Below are positions 42,921-51,401 of a stretch of DNA of 64,000 nucleotides, piece after piece; positions within the stretch are counted from its first letter, which is position 1; each line of letters begins with the position of its first letter. The stretch lies in assembly GCA_044238935.1 (NCBI GenBank), contig JBIICI010000007.1, positions 1-64,000 on the forward strand, written 5' to 3'. Below the pieces are notes generated by a model. That model saw only the letters and a program-made list of their open reading frames with translations. It ran no database searches and was not told the origin of the DNA. This DNA is from JBIICI01 sp044238935. GTDB lineage: Bacteria; Pseudomonadota; Alphaproteobacteria; Micavibrionales; Micavibrionaceae. The translations under genes were made by a program, and so were the position numbers.

Positions 42921-43940
42921 TTGATTTACAAAAACTGGCAGGAATTAATTAAACCCAATAAAGTTGACTTAGTTCACAATAAAACAAATAAGTTTTTCGG
43001 TAAGATCATCGCCGAGCCTTTGGAGCGTGGTTTTGGTTTAACCTTAGGTAATGCACTGCGTCGTATTCTTTTATCATCAATCCAAGGTGCTGCTGTAACC
43101 TCTATCCGCATTGAAGGTGTTCTACACGAATTTTCTTCTATCGAAGGCGTTAAAGAAGATGTGACGGATATTATTTTGAATGTCAAAGCCTTAGCTATCA
43201 AAAGCCATTCTGAAAATCCACGCAAGATTCGTCTTTCTGTGACGGGCCCTTGTGATGTGACTGCTGGTATGATCGAAGCGGGTGCTGATATTGAGGTCAT
43301 GAATCCAGATTTAGTGATTTGTACATTGGATAAAGATATTACATTTTCAATGGAAATGACTGTTGAAACAGGAAAAGGCTACCGTTCTGCGGCACAGAAT
43401 CGTCCAGAAGAGTTACCTGTTGGGGTTATTCCCGTTGACAGTGTCTTTTCACCTATTCGTAAAGTTACTTATGAAGTTGAAGATACGCGCGTTGGTCAGG
43501 TTACGGATTACGATAAATTGACATTGTCTGTTGAAACAAATGGCGCATTGACACCCGAAGATGCGGTTGCTTATGCTTCACGTATTCTACAGGATCAATT
43601 ACAAGTCTTTATTAATTTCGAAGAGCCACAGCCTGAGCAAGAAAAAGAGCAGGAGCAAGATCTTCCCTTTAACCGCAACCTATTGAAAAAAGTTGAAGAG
43701 TTAGAGCTTTCTGTTCGTTCTGCGAATTGCTTGAAAAACGACAATATCATCTATATTGGTGATTTGGTACGTAAATCCGAAAGTGATATGTTGCGTACGC
43801 CAAACTTTGGCCGTAAATCCTTGAATGAAATCAAAGAAGTTTTGAGCATCATGGGATTGCATTTAGGCATGAATGTTGAAGGTTGGCCACCAGAAAATAT
43901 CGAAGATATGGTGCGTAAAATCGAAGACAACCAGTTTTAA
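42921..43940 (+). CDS. rpoA: DNA-directed RNA polymerase alpha subunit
   Basis: A 339-residue alpha subunit. The N-terminal assembly domain has EPLERGFGLTLGNALRRILL and GAAVTSIRIEGVLHEFSSI; a charged linker (PEQEKEQEQDLP, about 240-250) leads to the C-terminal DNA- and activator-binding domain (ELSVRSANCLKNDNIIYIGD, GRKSLNEIKEVL). The start is a TTG at 42921 supported by AGAGGG 7 bases upstream and by the conserved MIYKNWQELIKP beginning; no in-frame ATG is nearby. Confidence 0.98.
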   Translation: MIYKNWQELIKPNKVDLVHNKTNKFFGKIIAEPLERGFGLTLGNALRRILLSSIQGAAVTSIRIEGVLHEFSSIEGVKEDVTDIILNVKALAIKSHSENPRKIRLSVTGPCDVTAGMIEAGADIEVMNPDLVICTLDKDITFSMEMTVETGKGYRSAAQNRPEELPVGVIPVDSVFSPIRKVTYEVEDTRVGQVTDYDKLTLSVETNGALTPEDAVAYASRILQDQLQVFINFEEPQPEQEKEQEQDLPFNRNLLKKVEELELSVRSANCLKNDNIIYIGDLVRKSESDMLRTPNFGRKSLNEIKEVLSIMGLHLGMNVEGWPPENIEDMVRKIEDNQF

Positions 43941-44186
43941 AGAGTTTTAAAATCAGGTTTTGGAGGCTTTTTAAAAGTCTCCATTTCTTGTTTTTATAAG
44001 ATGACCCGCGGGGCAGGGTGCTCCGAAATTTCTGAAAAAACGACTTTTTATTTTTGAATTTTAGAATAAAAGACAGTGTTCTTGGGAATATGTTTTATGG
44101 TTTCAATTGGGTCAGGCGACCTTTTATTTATAAAATAAATCGCCATGATATTGATGCCGTTGTTAAATTAAGAAAGGAATATCGCC

Positions 44187-44630
44187 ATGCGTCATGGTAT
44201 TAAACAAAGAAAATTAAACAGAACCAGTTCCCACCGTAAAGCGATGTTCGCAAATATGGCAGCGGCATTGATCAAGCACGAGCAAATTAAAACAACACTT
44301 CCTAAAGCCAAGGAATTGCGCCCGATTGTTGAAAAAATCATCACAATGGGTAAAAAAGGTGGTGTTGCGAATCGTCGTAATGCAATGTCTGTTGTGCGTG
44401 ACGAAGCACAAGTCAAAAAAGTTTTTGATGTTTTGGCGGAGCGTTACAAAGAGCGCCCTGGTGGATATATTCGTATCATGAAAGCAGGTTTCCGTTACGG
44501 AGATAACGCGCCAATGGCTGTTATTGAGTTTGTTGAGCGTGACATCACAGCTAAGGGCAAAGATAGTGGCCCTGTTCAGTTTGTTGAACGTGATGAAGAT
44601 GAAGCCGAGCAACGCGCTGTTGCTGGCTAA
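44187..44630 (+). CDS. rplQ: Large ribosomal subunit protein bL17
   Basis: A 147-residue L17 with MRHGIKQRKLNRTSSHRKAM at its start, ALIKHEQIKTTLPKAKELRP and the GGYIRIMKAGFRYGDNAPMA block. It lies at the exit-tunnel side of the 50S subunit. A gap of 246 bases after rpoA is longer than usual; it holds a GGCGA/TCGCC stem enclosing an AT-rich palindrome (44115-44144) shortly before the ribosome site, otherwise AT-rich DNA. Two terminators follow the gene. Confidence 0.97.
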   Translation: MRHGIKQRKLNRTSSHRKAMFANMAAALIKHEQIKTTLPKAKELRPIVEKIITMGKKGGVANRRNAMSVVRDEAQVKKVFDVLAERYKERPGGYIRIMKAGFRYGDNAPMAVIEFVERDITAKGKDSGPVQFVERDEDEAEQRAVAG

Positions 44631-44657
44631 GCCTCTTTCTTTGTGATCTTATTATTG

Positions 44658-44693
44658 AAAAGAGCCTCTGTATAGAACAAGAGGCTCTTTTTT
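44658..44693 (+). terminator. Intrinsic terminator after rplQ
   Basis: AAAAGAGCCTC (44658-44668) pairs with GAGGCTCTTTT starting at 44681, with a 12-base loop and a T-tract. It ends the ribosomal-protein transcript. Confidence 0.85.
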
Positions 44694-44722
44694 ATTGGGT
44701 TATATTGTCATTAAGGAACAGC

Positions 44723-44765
44723 AAAACCAAATTTATAGTATTTTAAAACACTATATTTGGTTTTT
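44723..44765. terminator. Second, bidirectional terminator between rplQ and suhB
   Basis: AAAACCAAATTTATAGT and ACTATATTTGGTTTTT pair across a short AT-rich loop, with A before and T after, so it can stop transcription from both sides of this convergent gap. It lies just before the 3' end of suhB. Confidence 0.75.
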
Positions 44766-44781
44766 CTGTAACTGGAAAATC

Positions 44782-45576
44782 TTACTTATTCAAAATCTCT
44801 GCCATCAGTGCATGAATATGCGGATTTCCTGCTAAGATTTCCATTGTTTTATGGGGGTTAGCTTTGCGGTCGATGGTGGTGGCTAGGCCGCCTGCCTCTT
44901 TCACAATGATGCTGCCTGCGGCCATGTCATATGATTTCAGGCCGCGTTCCCAAAATCCATCATAGCGTCCAGCGGCGACATAGCATAAATCAAGGGCGGC
45001 TGCACCGTAACGGCGTAATGTGCCGCTGATTTCATACATGACTTGGTATTCACGCATAAACTGGGCGATTGCCTCTGGTTTTCGAATTGGCTGCCCTGCG
45101 GCGATGCATGCATTTTGCATTTGCTCTTGACCAGATACGCGCAGGCGGCGGTTATTCATAAATGCGCCATTGCCTTTTTCAGCGCGGTACAATTCATTTT
45201 TAATCGGATCAAACACAACGCCAGCGGTGATTTCGCCATTTTGTTCCAAGCCAATGGAGATGCACCAATGCGGCAAACCGTTTAAGAAATTCGATGTGCC
45301 GTCCAACGGATCAACGATCCAGCGTGATTGTTTTTCATCACTGCCGAACCCCAAATCGCCGCGCTCTTCCATCAAAAAGCCAAATTCAGGGCGGGCTTTG
45401 GACAGTTCTTGGTGGATAATTTCCTCAGAACGATGATCAGCGGCGGAGACAAAATCACCCGCGCCTTTTTTGGAGACCTGAAGATTTTCAACCTCCCCGA
45501 AGTCACGGATCAAGGATTTTGAGGCCTTTTCCGCAGCACGGATCATGACGTTAATATTGGCGGATAAAATGGCCAT
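44782..45576 (-). CDS. suhB: Inositol monophosphatase family protein
   Basis: A 264-residue member of the IMPase/SuhB family. The metal-binding motifs are all present: MEERGD near residue 70, WIVDPLDGTSNF near residue 88, and YDMAAGSIIVKEAGG near residue 218. Such enzymes hydrolyse inositol-1-phosphate or related sugar phosphates with Mg2+; SuhB of E. coli also helps rRNA antitermination. Two bases separate it from efp, so the genes form an operon. Confidence 0.92.
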   Translation of the reverse strand: MAILSANINVMIRAAEKASKSLIRDFGEVENLQVSKKGAGDFVSAADHRSEEIIHQELSKARPEFGFLMEERGDLGFGSDEKQSRWIVDPLDGTSNFLNGLPHWCISIGLEQNGEITAGVVFDPIKNELYRAEKGNGAFMNNRRLRVSGQEQMQNACIAAGQPIRKPEAIAQFMREYQVMYEISGTLRRYGAAALDLCYVAAGRYDGFWERGLKSYDMAAGSIIVKEAGGLATTIDRKANPHKTMEILAGNPHIHALMAEILNK

Positions 45577-45578
45577 GA

Positions 45579-46142
45579 TTATTTTGCTCTTTCAACATAG
45601 GTGGAATCCTCGGTTTTAACCACGATTTTGGTGCCGGCATCAATATGCGGAGGCACCATTACACGCACGCCACCTTCAACCGTAGCGGGTTTGTATGATG
45701 AGGATGCTGTTTGCCCCTTGACCACAGGCTCTGTTTCCAGTACCTCGACAATAACGGATTGAGGGAATTCAACACCAATTGGGCTGCCTTCGTATGATTC
45801 AATGGTAACCACCATGCCTTCTTTCAAAAAGGCGGCTTGGTCACCCATAATTTCCCCAGTGATGCTGATTTGCTCAAACGATTCTTGGTTCATGAAATTA
45901 TAATCATCACCATCCGCATATAGGAATTGGAAATCGCCTTGATCGAGGCGCACGCGCTCCACGACTTCTTGGGTTCTAAAGCGCACATTGTCTTTGTTGC
46001 CGGTTTTTAAATCGCGCATTTCAACTTGAATCACCGCCGCCCCTTTGCCGGGTTGCATGATGGTTTGTTTTAAGACAACGCATAATTTTTCATTATAATT
46101 GATAACGTGACCTGATCGTAAGGTGATGGCATTGACTTTCAT
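45579..46142 (-). CDS. efp: Elongation factor P
   Basis: A 187-residue EF-P with three beta-barrel domains: KOW-like N-terminal domain containing Lys33 in QPGKGAAV, the site lysylated by EpmA in many bacteria; OB-type middle domain (GDDYNFMNQESFEQI); and C-terminal domain (VEGGVRVMVPPHIDAGTKI). EF-P relieves ribosome stalling at polyproline, which matters for the Pro-rich SPOR protein and the PPPP tail encoded nearby. No epmA or epmB is visible in the window. Confidence 0.96.
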   Translation of the reverse strand: MKVNAITLRSGHVINYNEKLCVVLKQTIMQPGKGAAVIQVEMRDLKTGNKDNVRFRTQEVVERVRLDQGDFQFLYADGDDYNFMNQESFEQISITGEIMGDQAAFLKEGMVVTIESYEGSPIGVEFPQSVIVEVLETEPVVKGQTASSSYKPATVEGGVRVMVPPHIDAGTKIVVKTEDSTYVERAK

Positions 46143-46154
46143 GGTTTTAATCCT

Positions 46155-46649
46155 TTAAATTTTTCCTTTGCTTTGGCGGTATAAAAACGCCAAATACAGA
46201 CTTTCGATGCGTTGTTTTAACCCATCATCATCGACTGTTTCAATCATTTTCTTTAAACAATCTTGTTGTTCTATGCTTAATGCCCTATTTTCAGGCGTAA
46301 AAACAGGCGATGGAGGCACATTTTGATGACCAGAGTCCTTATGCAAAAAGCGTAAATCGGTGACCAGCTCCTCCCCAAACAGCAAATTGATTCGCTGCAA
46401 AATCAGTTCCTTGCGATAAGAAAGGATCATGGCTTGGGCGGAGGAGGTGGCAATATCCAGCACCGATGTGCTATACGTGCCATTGCGCCGTTGATTGCGG
46501 ATTTTGACAGGGTAACAGCGCGTGCTGATGTCTGCCCCCACAATGTCATCCCAATGCGTCAAAATCCGCCCCATTTTGATATATTTGCGCTCGCAAATAT
46601 GGCGCGTGACTTTGTTCAGGCTTTGGGATAGATGTTTTAGATCGCTCAT
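46155..46649 (-). CDS. DUF721 (DciA-like) protein
   Basis: About 164 residues from the ATG at 46649; a TTG at 46685 would add 12 residues. The N-terminal DUF721 domain has ILTHWDDIVGADISTRCYPV and VLDIATSSAQAMILSYRKEL. In many bacteria the DUF721 protein DciA loads the replicative helicase DnaB; the alphaproteobacterial versions are a separate branch and not well studied. No ribosome-binding site is obvious before either start. It precedes efp by 12 bases. Confidence 0.8.
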   Translation of the reverse strand: MSDLKHLSQSLNKVTRHICERKYIKMGRILTHWDDIVGADISTRCYPVKIRNQRRNGTYSTSVLDIATSSAQAMILSYRKELILQRINLLFGEELVTDLRFLHKDSGHQNVPPSPVFTPENRALSIEQQDCLKKMIETVDDDGLKQRIESLYLAFLYRQSKGKI

Positions 46650-46783
46650 GCGGAACAAGGTAGCATATTGGGTTGAAATATTCAATTTGAATTATCTTTA
46701 TGTTAACATAATTATTTGTTGATTTTATACGATTTTGTGTGTATAAACTATGAAGTATTTATATAAAAATAGGGAGAAAAAAC

Positions 46784-47212
46784 ATGAAAAATCGTAAAAT
46801 TATACCGACTCGTTTAGCGTTGGTGGGTTTAGGTGTGGGATTAAGTTTAGGTGCTGTAAGCTTAGCTGTAAAATGTTTAGTTGACGCATTTTCAACGGCG
46901 GCGGCGCCTGCGGATGCCGTGAAAAAAGAAACAATTGATTTTGGTTGGGGTTTGTGGGTGCCTACCTTAACAATTGAACAGACAGATAATGTATGCCATG
47001 TTAAAGGGGCATTTGAAGCCACTGAGAGTGGTTGGAAGGGTATACAGAGCAGTGTTTTAGAAAAATCTAGGGTTCATCTTGATACCACAATTACTCCTCA
47101 AGGTCACAGTGCTCCCCCTATAGTGAAAGTCGAGCAGGATCTGTCAATGAAGCAATGTAATGACTTACTCAGTGCGTATGGTAAGCCAATCTTCATACTA
47201 ACCTTAAAATAA
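46784..47212 (+). CDS. Small membrane-anchored protein of unknown function
   Basis: I do not recognise this 142-residue protein. A hydrophobic N-terminal segment (residues 10-30, RLALVGLGVGLSLGAVSLAV) is either an anchor or a signal; an Ala-rich linker and a beta-rich globular part follow (DFGWGLWVPTLTIEQTDNVC, then a second Cys in KQCNDLL), consistent with a disulfide-bonded periplasmic domain. The ATG follows AGGGAGAAAAAAC, a good ribosome site. It stands alone between the DUF721 gene and mutY. Confidence 0.75.
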   Translation: MKNRKIIPTRLALVGLGVGLSLGAVSLAVKCLVDAFSTAAAPADAVKKETIDFGWGLWVPTLTIEQTDNVCHVKGAFEATESGWKGIQSSVLEKSRVHLDTTITPQGHSAPPIVKVEQDLSMKQCNDLLSAYGKPIFILTLK

Positions 47213-47285
47213 GAAATATATTGTGCTTTTGATTAGGGCTTAGACTGTGTATAGTCACAACTAAAATATCTTGTGCCGTTATTCT

Positions 47286-48320
47286 ATGCCCCGTTTATCT
47301 GATCCCTCCATCGTCCCCCAATTCCGTCATGACCTCTTGCAATGGTATGATGCCCATAAGCGCTCTCTGCCGTGGCGGGATACGCATAATCCTTATCATA
47401 CATGGTTATCTGAGATTATGTTGCAACAAACCACGGTGGCAACGGTGAAGGGCTATTTTCAGAAATTTATTGACAAATGGCCAAGCGTTCAGGATTTGGC
47501 AAATGCGCCCTTATCGGAAATCATGGAGGCTTGGGCAGGGTTGGGCTATTACGCGCGCGCCCGAAATTTGCATGCCTGCGCCCAAGAAATCACGCGTTTT
47601 TATAATGGCAGATTCCCTGATGATTACGAATCCTTGCGTAAGCTAAAGGGCGTGGGGGATTATACGGCATCCGCCATTATGGCCATTGCCTTTGATCGCC
47701 CTGCGGTGGTGATTGATGGCAATATTGATCGTATTATCGCAAGGGTTTTTGCCGTGGAAATGCCCCTGCCTTTGGGGAAAAAAGATATTCGGGCGCATGC
47801 TGAATTTTTGATGAAAGATCAAACGGATAGGGCAGGGGACTTCGCGCAAGCAATGATGGATTTGGGCGCAACACTATGCCGCCCGAAATCACCTTTATGT
47901 CATGCTTGTCCGTTGCAGCCTTATTGCAAGGCTTATGCGAAAGGTGATATGGAATCCTATCCGCGCAAGGCGGTCAAAAAACCACGTCCTGAACGATACG
48001 GCCTATGTACCATCATTGAAAATGAGCAGGGCGAAGTTTTGATTCATCGTCGTTTGCATGAAAAGTTATTGGGAAAAATAAACGGCCTGCCGACATCAGA
48101 ATGGTACGATCAACCTGTTTCTGTCCCTGATAGGATTGGTAAAATATCCCATATATTTACGCATTTTAAATTATATTTATCAGTTATTTATAAAAAAGAG
48201 TTAAAGTGTAATATTGATATTGGGGATGATTATTTCTGGCATCCTCGTGCGGATATTCCAACATTAGGTATGGCGACTTTGTTTAAAAAAGCTGTTTTGA
48301 TGCTGGATAATATGGCGTGA
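47286..48320 (+). CDS. mutY: A/G-specific adenine DNA glycosylase
   Basis: About 344 residues from the ATG at 47286. The helix-hairpin-helix region is LKGVGDYTASAIMAIAF, catalytic acids are the Glu of LSEIMLQQTTV and the Asp of VVIDGNIDRI, and an iron-sulfur cluster is bound by four Cys spaced 6-2-5 (CRPKSPLCHACPLQPYC). The C-terminal Nudix-like domain that recognises 8-oxoguanine starts near 240. MutY removes adenine mispaired with 8-oxoguanine. The stop overlaps the next frame by four bases, but the better start of that gene is downstream. Confidence 0.95.
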   Translation: MPRLSDPSIVPQFRHDLLQWYDAHKRSLPWRDTHNPYHTWLSEIMLQQTTVATVKGYFQKFIDKWPSVQDLANAPLSEIMEAWAGLGYYARARNLHACAQEITRFYNGRFPDDYESLRKLKGVGDYTASAIMAIAFDRPAVVIDGNIDRIIARVFAVEMPLPLGKKDIRAHAEFLMKDQTDRAGDFAQAMMDLGATLCRPKSPLCHACPLQPYCKAYAKGDMESYPRKAVKKPRPERYGLCTIIENEQGEVLIHRRLHEKLLGKINGLPTSEWYDQPVSVPDRIGKISHIFTHFKLYLSVIYKKELKCNIDIGDDYFWHPRADIPTLGMATLFKKAVLMLDNMA

Positions 48321-48340
48321 ATTTGATAGAATGGCGTCAT

Positions 48341-49048
48341 ATGCGCTTTTTATATCTTGTTATTGTTTTTCTATGTTTTATTCGCCCTGTTGCGGCGGCT
48401 GATCAGGATGCGTATGCGCCGTTGACGCCTAAAACATTAGCGCAGCTTTATTGGGCGATGGAGGTTCATCGTACCGATAATTTTGGTGCGTTGGATGAAT
48501 TTGCCTTATTAACCCAATGTCAGATTTATAATGATTTTCATGAGAATGAAGTCGAATGGGCGGAGATTCGTAAGGCGTTGCAGGCAGTGGTAACAAAAGA
48601 AAAACCAACCTATCAAAAGAATTTTTCTTTAACGTACCCTATGAATATATTGCCTTATGATATTGAAAATAGAAATTTTCCTCTCAATCCTGATCAGGCC
48701 TTTATCAATACAGATCGGTTAGAAGTGCGGTTGTTTCAATCTCAAAAACAAATCTGCGGCATTGATCCACAGCAGTTAATTTATATCACGCCGCATTTTA
48801 TTGTGAAATTCCTTGATCCATTGACGATTGATAAAGTTCCTTTAAAATCAGAAACCGCCAAGGATTTAATCCAGCAATATCCTCAACGTATCGTTTATAT
48901 TAAGCTGAGTTTAGAGGCGCTGCAATATCGTGCGAATGCCAGCGAAAATCCTGCCTTGTTTGTTCCTGATTTTCTGGTGCGGGTCAATGGATACGAAGTT
49001 TATGCAGATCCTAAACAAAAAATTCGATTGATGAAAGTTGATTTTTAG
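48341..49048 (+). CDS. Secreted protein of unknown function
   Basis: About 235 residues. The ATG at 48341 gives a signal peptide (MRFLYLVIVFLCFIRPVAAA followed by Asp) whereas a GTG at 48317 would extend the hydrophobic segment with charged residues. The mature protein has repeated Tyr/Asn/Gln-rich segments (TYQKNFSLTYPMNILPYDIE, KQICGIDPQQLIYITPHFIV) and looks like a beta-rich periplasmic protein. I do not recognise the family. It lies directly after mutY and ends before a strong terminator. Confidence 0.7.
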   Translation: MRFLYLVIVFLCFIRPVAAADQDAYAPLTPKTLAQLYWAMEVHRTDNFGALDEFALLTQCQIYNDFHENEVEWAEIRKALQAVVTKEKPTYQKNFSLTYPMNILPYDIENRNFPLNPDQAFINTDRLEVRLFQSQKQICGIDPQQLIYITPHFIVKFLDPLTIDKVPLKSETAKDLIQQYPQRIVYIKLSLEALQYRANASENPALFVPDFLVRVNGYEVYADPKQKIRLMKVDF

Positions 49049-49072
49049 GGGTAATTTTTTGACTCCACGCAT

Positions 49073-49108
49073 AAAAAAGGGGCGTTATAAAATAACGCCC
49101 CTTTTTTT
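49073..49108. terminator. Bidirectional intrinsic terminator
   Basis: GGGGCGTTAT (49079-49088) and ATAACGCCCC (49092-49101) pair perfectly around AAA, with A6 before and T7 after. It separates the rightward mutY operon from the leftward cspA. Confidence 0.95.
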
Positions 49109-49122
49109 ATTGTTACAAAAAA

Positions 49123-49329
49123 TTAATCAACCAATTGAATGTTACCAGCTGATTCTTTGCCGCGATTATTGATAATCTCATAACGGACTTTTTGGTTTTC
49201 GTTAATGCTTCTCAAACCTGCTTGTTCAACAGCGGAAATGTGCAAAAATACATCATTGCCTCCGTCATCAGGTGTGATAAATCCATAACCTTTTGTAGGG
49301 TTAAACCATTTTACGGTTCCGGTTGCCAT
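49123..49329 (-). CDS. cspA: Cold-shock domain protein
   Basis: A 68-residue CSD protein with both RNA-binding motifs, KGYGFITPDDGG (RNP1) and VFLHISAVE (RNP2), filling the whole chain. It acts as an RNA chaperone or as a growth-related regulator; the family has many paralogues, so the symbol only denotes the type. AGGAGA precedes the ATG. A leader of about 190 bases from the proposed promoter at 49530-49558 fits the long structured 5' leaders of cold-inducible csp genes. Confidence 0.93.
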   Translation of the reverse strand: MATGTVKWFNPTKGYGFITPDDGGNDVFLHISAVEQAGLRSINENQKVRYEIINNRGKESAGNIQLVD

Positions 49330-49529
49330 CTAAATTCTCCTTAATTAACTAACCAACATAATGAATTGAGTCTGTTCTACTTGTGAAAATTGAAATACTT
49401 TAGAACTCAGTCATTGCGGCATTAGACGGGAGATCGAGGCAAAAAACCAAGATTTTAAGAATAAATTTGCTGTAATCTAAAAACTCTAAACACTAATTCC
49501 ATTGAGTATAAACTGTAACCCAGAAACAT

Positions 49530-49558
49530 AGTATAGTCTATTTAGGTAGGGGGCGCAA
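49530..49558 (-). promoter_or_regulatory. Putative promoter for cspA
   Basis: On the minus strand TTGCGC (49558-49553) and TATACT (49535-49530) are 17 bases apart, giving a leader near 190 bases. The 288-base gap between cspA and phaR holds nothing else that I can identify. Confidence 0.5.
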
Positions 49559-49617
49559 CCTTTATAACACTGAAAATAAATAAAAAAGGGATTTTCTATC
49601 GATTTGCCTATATCAAG

Positions 49618-50241
49618 CTATTTTAAGCGCCCTTCATTCAGGGCATTAATTTCATCTTGCATTTCACGGATTGTTTTTTGCAAAGTGCTGATGCGATCTT
49701 CACGCGATTTGGCTGTGTTGGCTTTTGATGTGGATGTATCAGAGGCGCCGCCAAACCCACCAAGGCGGAATGGGTTGAACACATTCATTGTTTGCTCAAA
49801 AATTTCAAAATTCTTTTGAGTCAGCTCTTGTATAGAGGGGGGGGTAATGGATAAGACATCTTCAACAGATTTACGGATTGTGCCGACTTGCCCTTTTAAT
49901 GTTTCGCGCAAGACTTCTTGGTTTTCTGTGAATTTGTCGATGGCTGTTTCCAGATAATGGGGTAGCAAAGATTGTGTATCATGATCATAAAACCCAACAA
50001 GCTGCTTTAAGAATCGGATCGGCAACAAATTTTTGCCCTTTGATTCTTGTTCAACAATAATTTGCGTTAAAACAGAATGGGTTAAATCTTCGCCCGTTTT
50101 GGCATCTTGCACGATAAAATCAAGTCCTTCATTGATGGTTTCGCGCAGGTCTTCTAAGGTGATATAGGTGCTTTTGCTGGTGTCATATAAACGGCGGTTT
50201 GCGTATTTTTTGATAATAATGGCAGTTTCAATTTTGGGCAT
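49618..50241 (-). CDS. phaR: Polyhydroxyalkanoate synthesis regulator PhaR
   Basis: A 207-residue PhaR. The N-terminal DNA-binding domain starts KKYANRRLYDTSKSTYITLE and the granule-associated region (about residues 60-110) has VEQESKGKNLLPIRFLKQLVGFYDHDTQ-type sequence, with a coiled-coil Lys/Glu-rich end. PhaR binds PHB and the promoters of phasin genes, repressing them until polymer appears. It diverges from the phaC-like gene over 87 bases, placing a shared control region between them. Confidence 0.9.
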   Translation of the reverse strand: MPKIETAIIIKKYANRRLYDTSKSTYITLEDLRETINEGLDFIVQDAKTGEDLTHSVLTQIIVEQESKGKNLLPIRFLKQLVGFYDHDTQSLLPHYLETAIDKFTENQEVLRETLKGQVGTIRKSVEDVLSITPPSIQELTQKNFEIFEQTMNVFNPFRLGGFGGASDTSTSKANTAKSREDRISTLQKTIREMQDEINALNEGRLK

Positions 50242-50328
50242 GCACTTATATTCCTTGCAATTTATCTAAGTCTTTATATTATTTAATCTGTTTTCAATTA
50301 ACAACAAGTAAATCGGAAAAGATAAAAT

Positions 50329-51291
50329 ATGGATTTCGAATATCCAATTTTATATGCGCAGCATTTTTTAAGTGCGCTTAAAGTGCAACAATTCCAAGAC
50401 GCCTTGCAATATTATTTTTCATTCGCTCGAAAGCAGCCCTGTTTAGCAGATCAGGTTTTTTCTTTTGCCGATTGTGATGTGCATTATTTTAAATCTGAAA
50501 ATCCATTGCACGCGATACCTATCCTTTTGGTGCCATCGATTATTAATAATGCATCTTTGTTTCATTTAACATCACAACATAGCTTTGTGCAGTTTTTATG
50601 TGCCGCAGGGCATGATGTTTTTGTTTTGCATTGGGATTTGTCAAAAGATCATGATTTGATTGCTGTCTTAGGGCGTTGTGTTGCGTATATTTTTGATCAT
50701 ACACAACAAACACCTTTTGTGGGCGGATATTGTTTGGGGGGAACGATTGTGGCGCAATGGGCGGCGCAATATGCCCATCGTGCCGCAGGGTTGTTTTTAT
50801 TTGCGCCTGCGTGGGATTTTAATGCCTTGCATCCTGAAATCCGATTATTGCCATTTAATCAATCCATTATTGATCGCAAAGATATTCAGCGCGCATTTGC
50901 GCGCATTACCCCTGATCTAACGATTGATCGCTTTATTCATTTTTATCAAAAAGATCAATCGGATGAGACGCAATCTTATGCGGATTTATTCGTGGCGGTT
51001 CAAGATTGGTTGCAATCCACTCAATCCATTCCTGCCCCCTGTTTGCAAAAAATTTATGAGGGCAGTTCTGTGGTCGATGTATCGGCAATTCAATGCCCCG
51101 TTTTGATTATTAGCGCACCACAAGACCGAATCGTTCCCCCAAAATCAATCCAAGGATTTATTGATAAAATACGGTTTTTAGAAAAAATATCCGTGCCCTA
51201 TGGTCATGTCGGTGCGATTACAGGGCGCAAAGCGCCTACGATTGTATGGCCATTAATTTTACAATGGGTGCAGTCGAATAAAAAATGCTAA
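50329..51291 (+). CDS. Alpha/beta hydrolase of the PHA synthase (PhaC) type, short form
   Basis: A 320-residue protein with the PhaC lipase-like box GGYCLGG (Cys135, where hydrolases have Ser), Asp266 in SAPQDRIVPP and His293 in PYGHVGAITG: the Cys-Asp-His triad of polyhydroxyalkanoate synthases. The segment FVLHWDLSKD resembles the synthase DVYLIDW region. Class III PhaC is longer (about 355 residues) and needs PhaE, which is not seen. The neighbours phaR, phaA and phaB support a role in PHB synthesis. A depolymerase or thioesterase of the same fold remains possible. Confidence 0.7.
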   Translation: MDFEYPILYAQHFLSALKVQQFQDALQYYFSFARKQPCLADQVFSFADCDVHYFKSENPLHAIPILLVPSIINNASLFHLTSQHSFVQFLCAAGHDVFVLHWDLSKDHDLIAVLGRCVAYIFDHTQQTPFVGGYCLGGTIVAQWAAQYAHRAAGLFLFAPAWDFNALHPEIRLLPFNQSIIDRKDIQRAFARITPDLTIDRFIHFYQKDQSDETQSYADLFVAVQDWLQSTQSIPAPCLQKIYEGSSVVDVSAIQCPVLIISAPQDRIVPPKSIQGFIDKIRFLEKISVPYGHVGAITGRKAPTIVWPLILQWVQSNKKC

Positions 51292-51401
51292 AAACAACAA
51301 TCATGACTTGAATTTTGTATGATTCAGTCATAGCTTTAGAGGGACTTTTTTTAAAGTTTGATTCTTCGTTTTTCAGCCTATTTTTTTCAAGGAATATGAT
51401 C

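Noticed and set aside
44115..44144. GGCGA/TCGCC stem with AT palindrome before rplQ as a ribosomal-protein autoregulatory element
   Set aside because: The stem is short and interrupted, and bL17 is not a known leader-binding regulator; without conservation data this is only noted.
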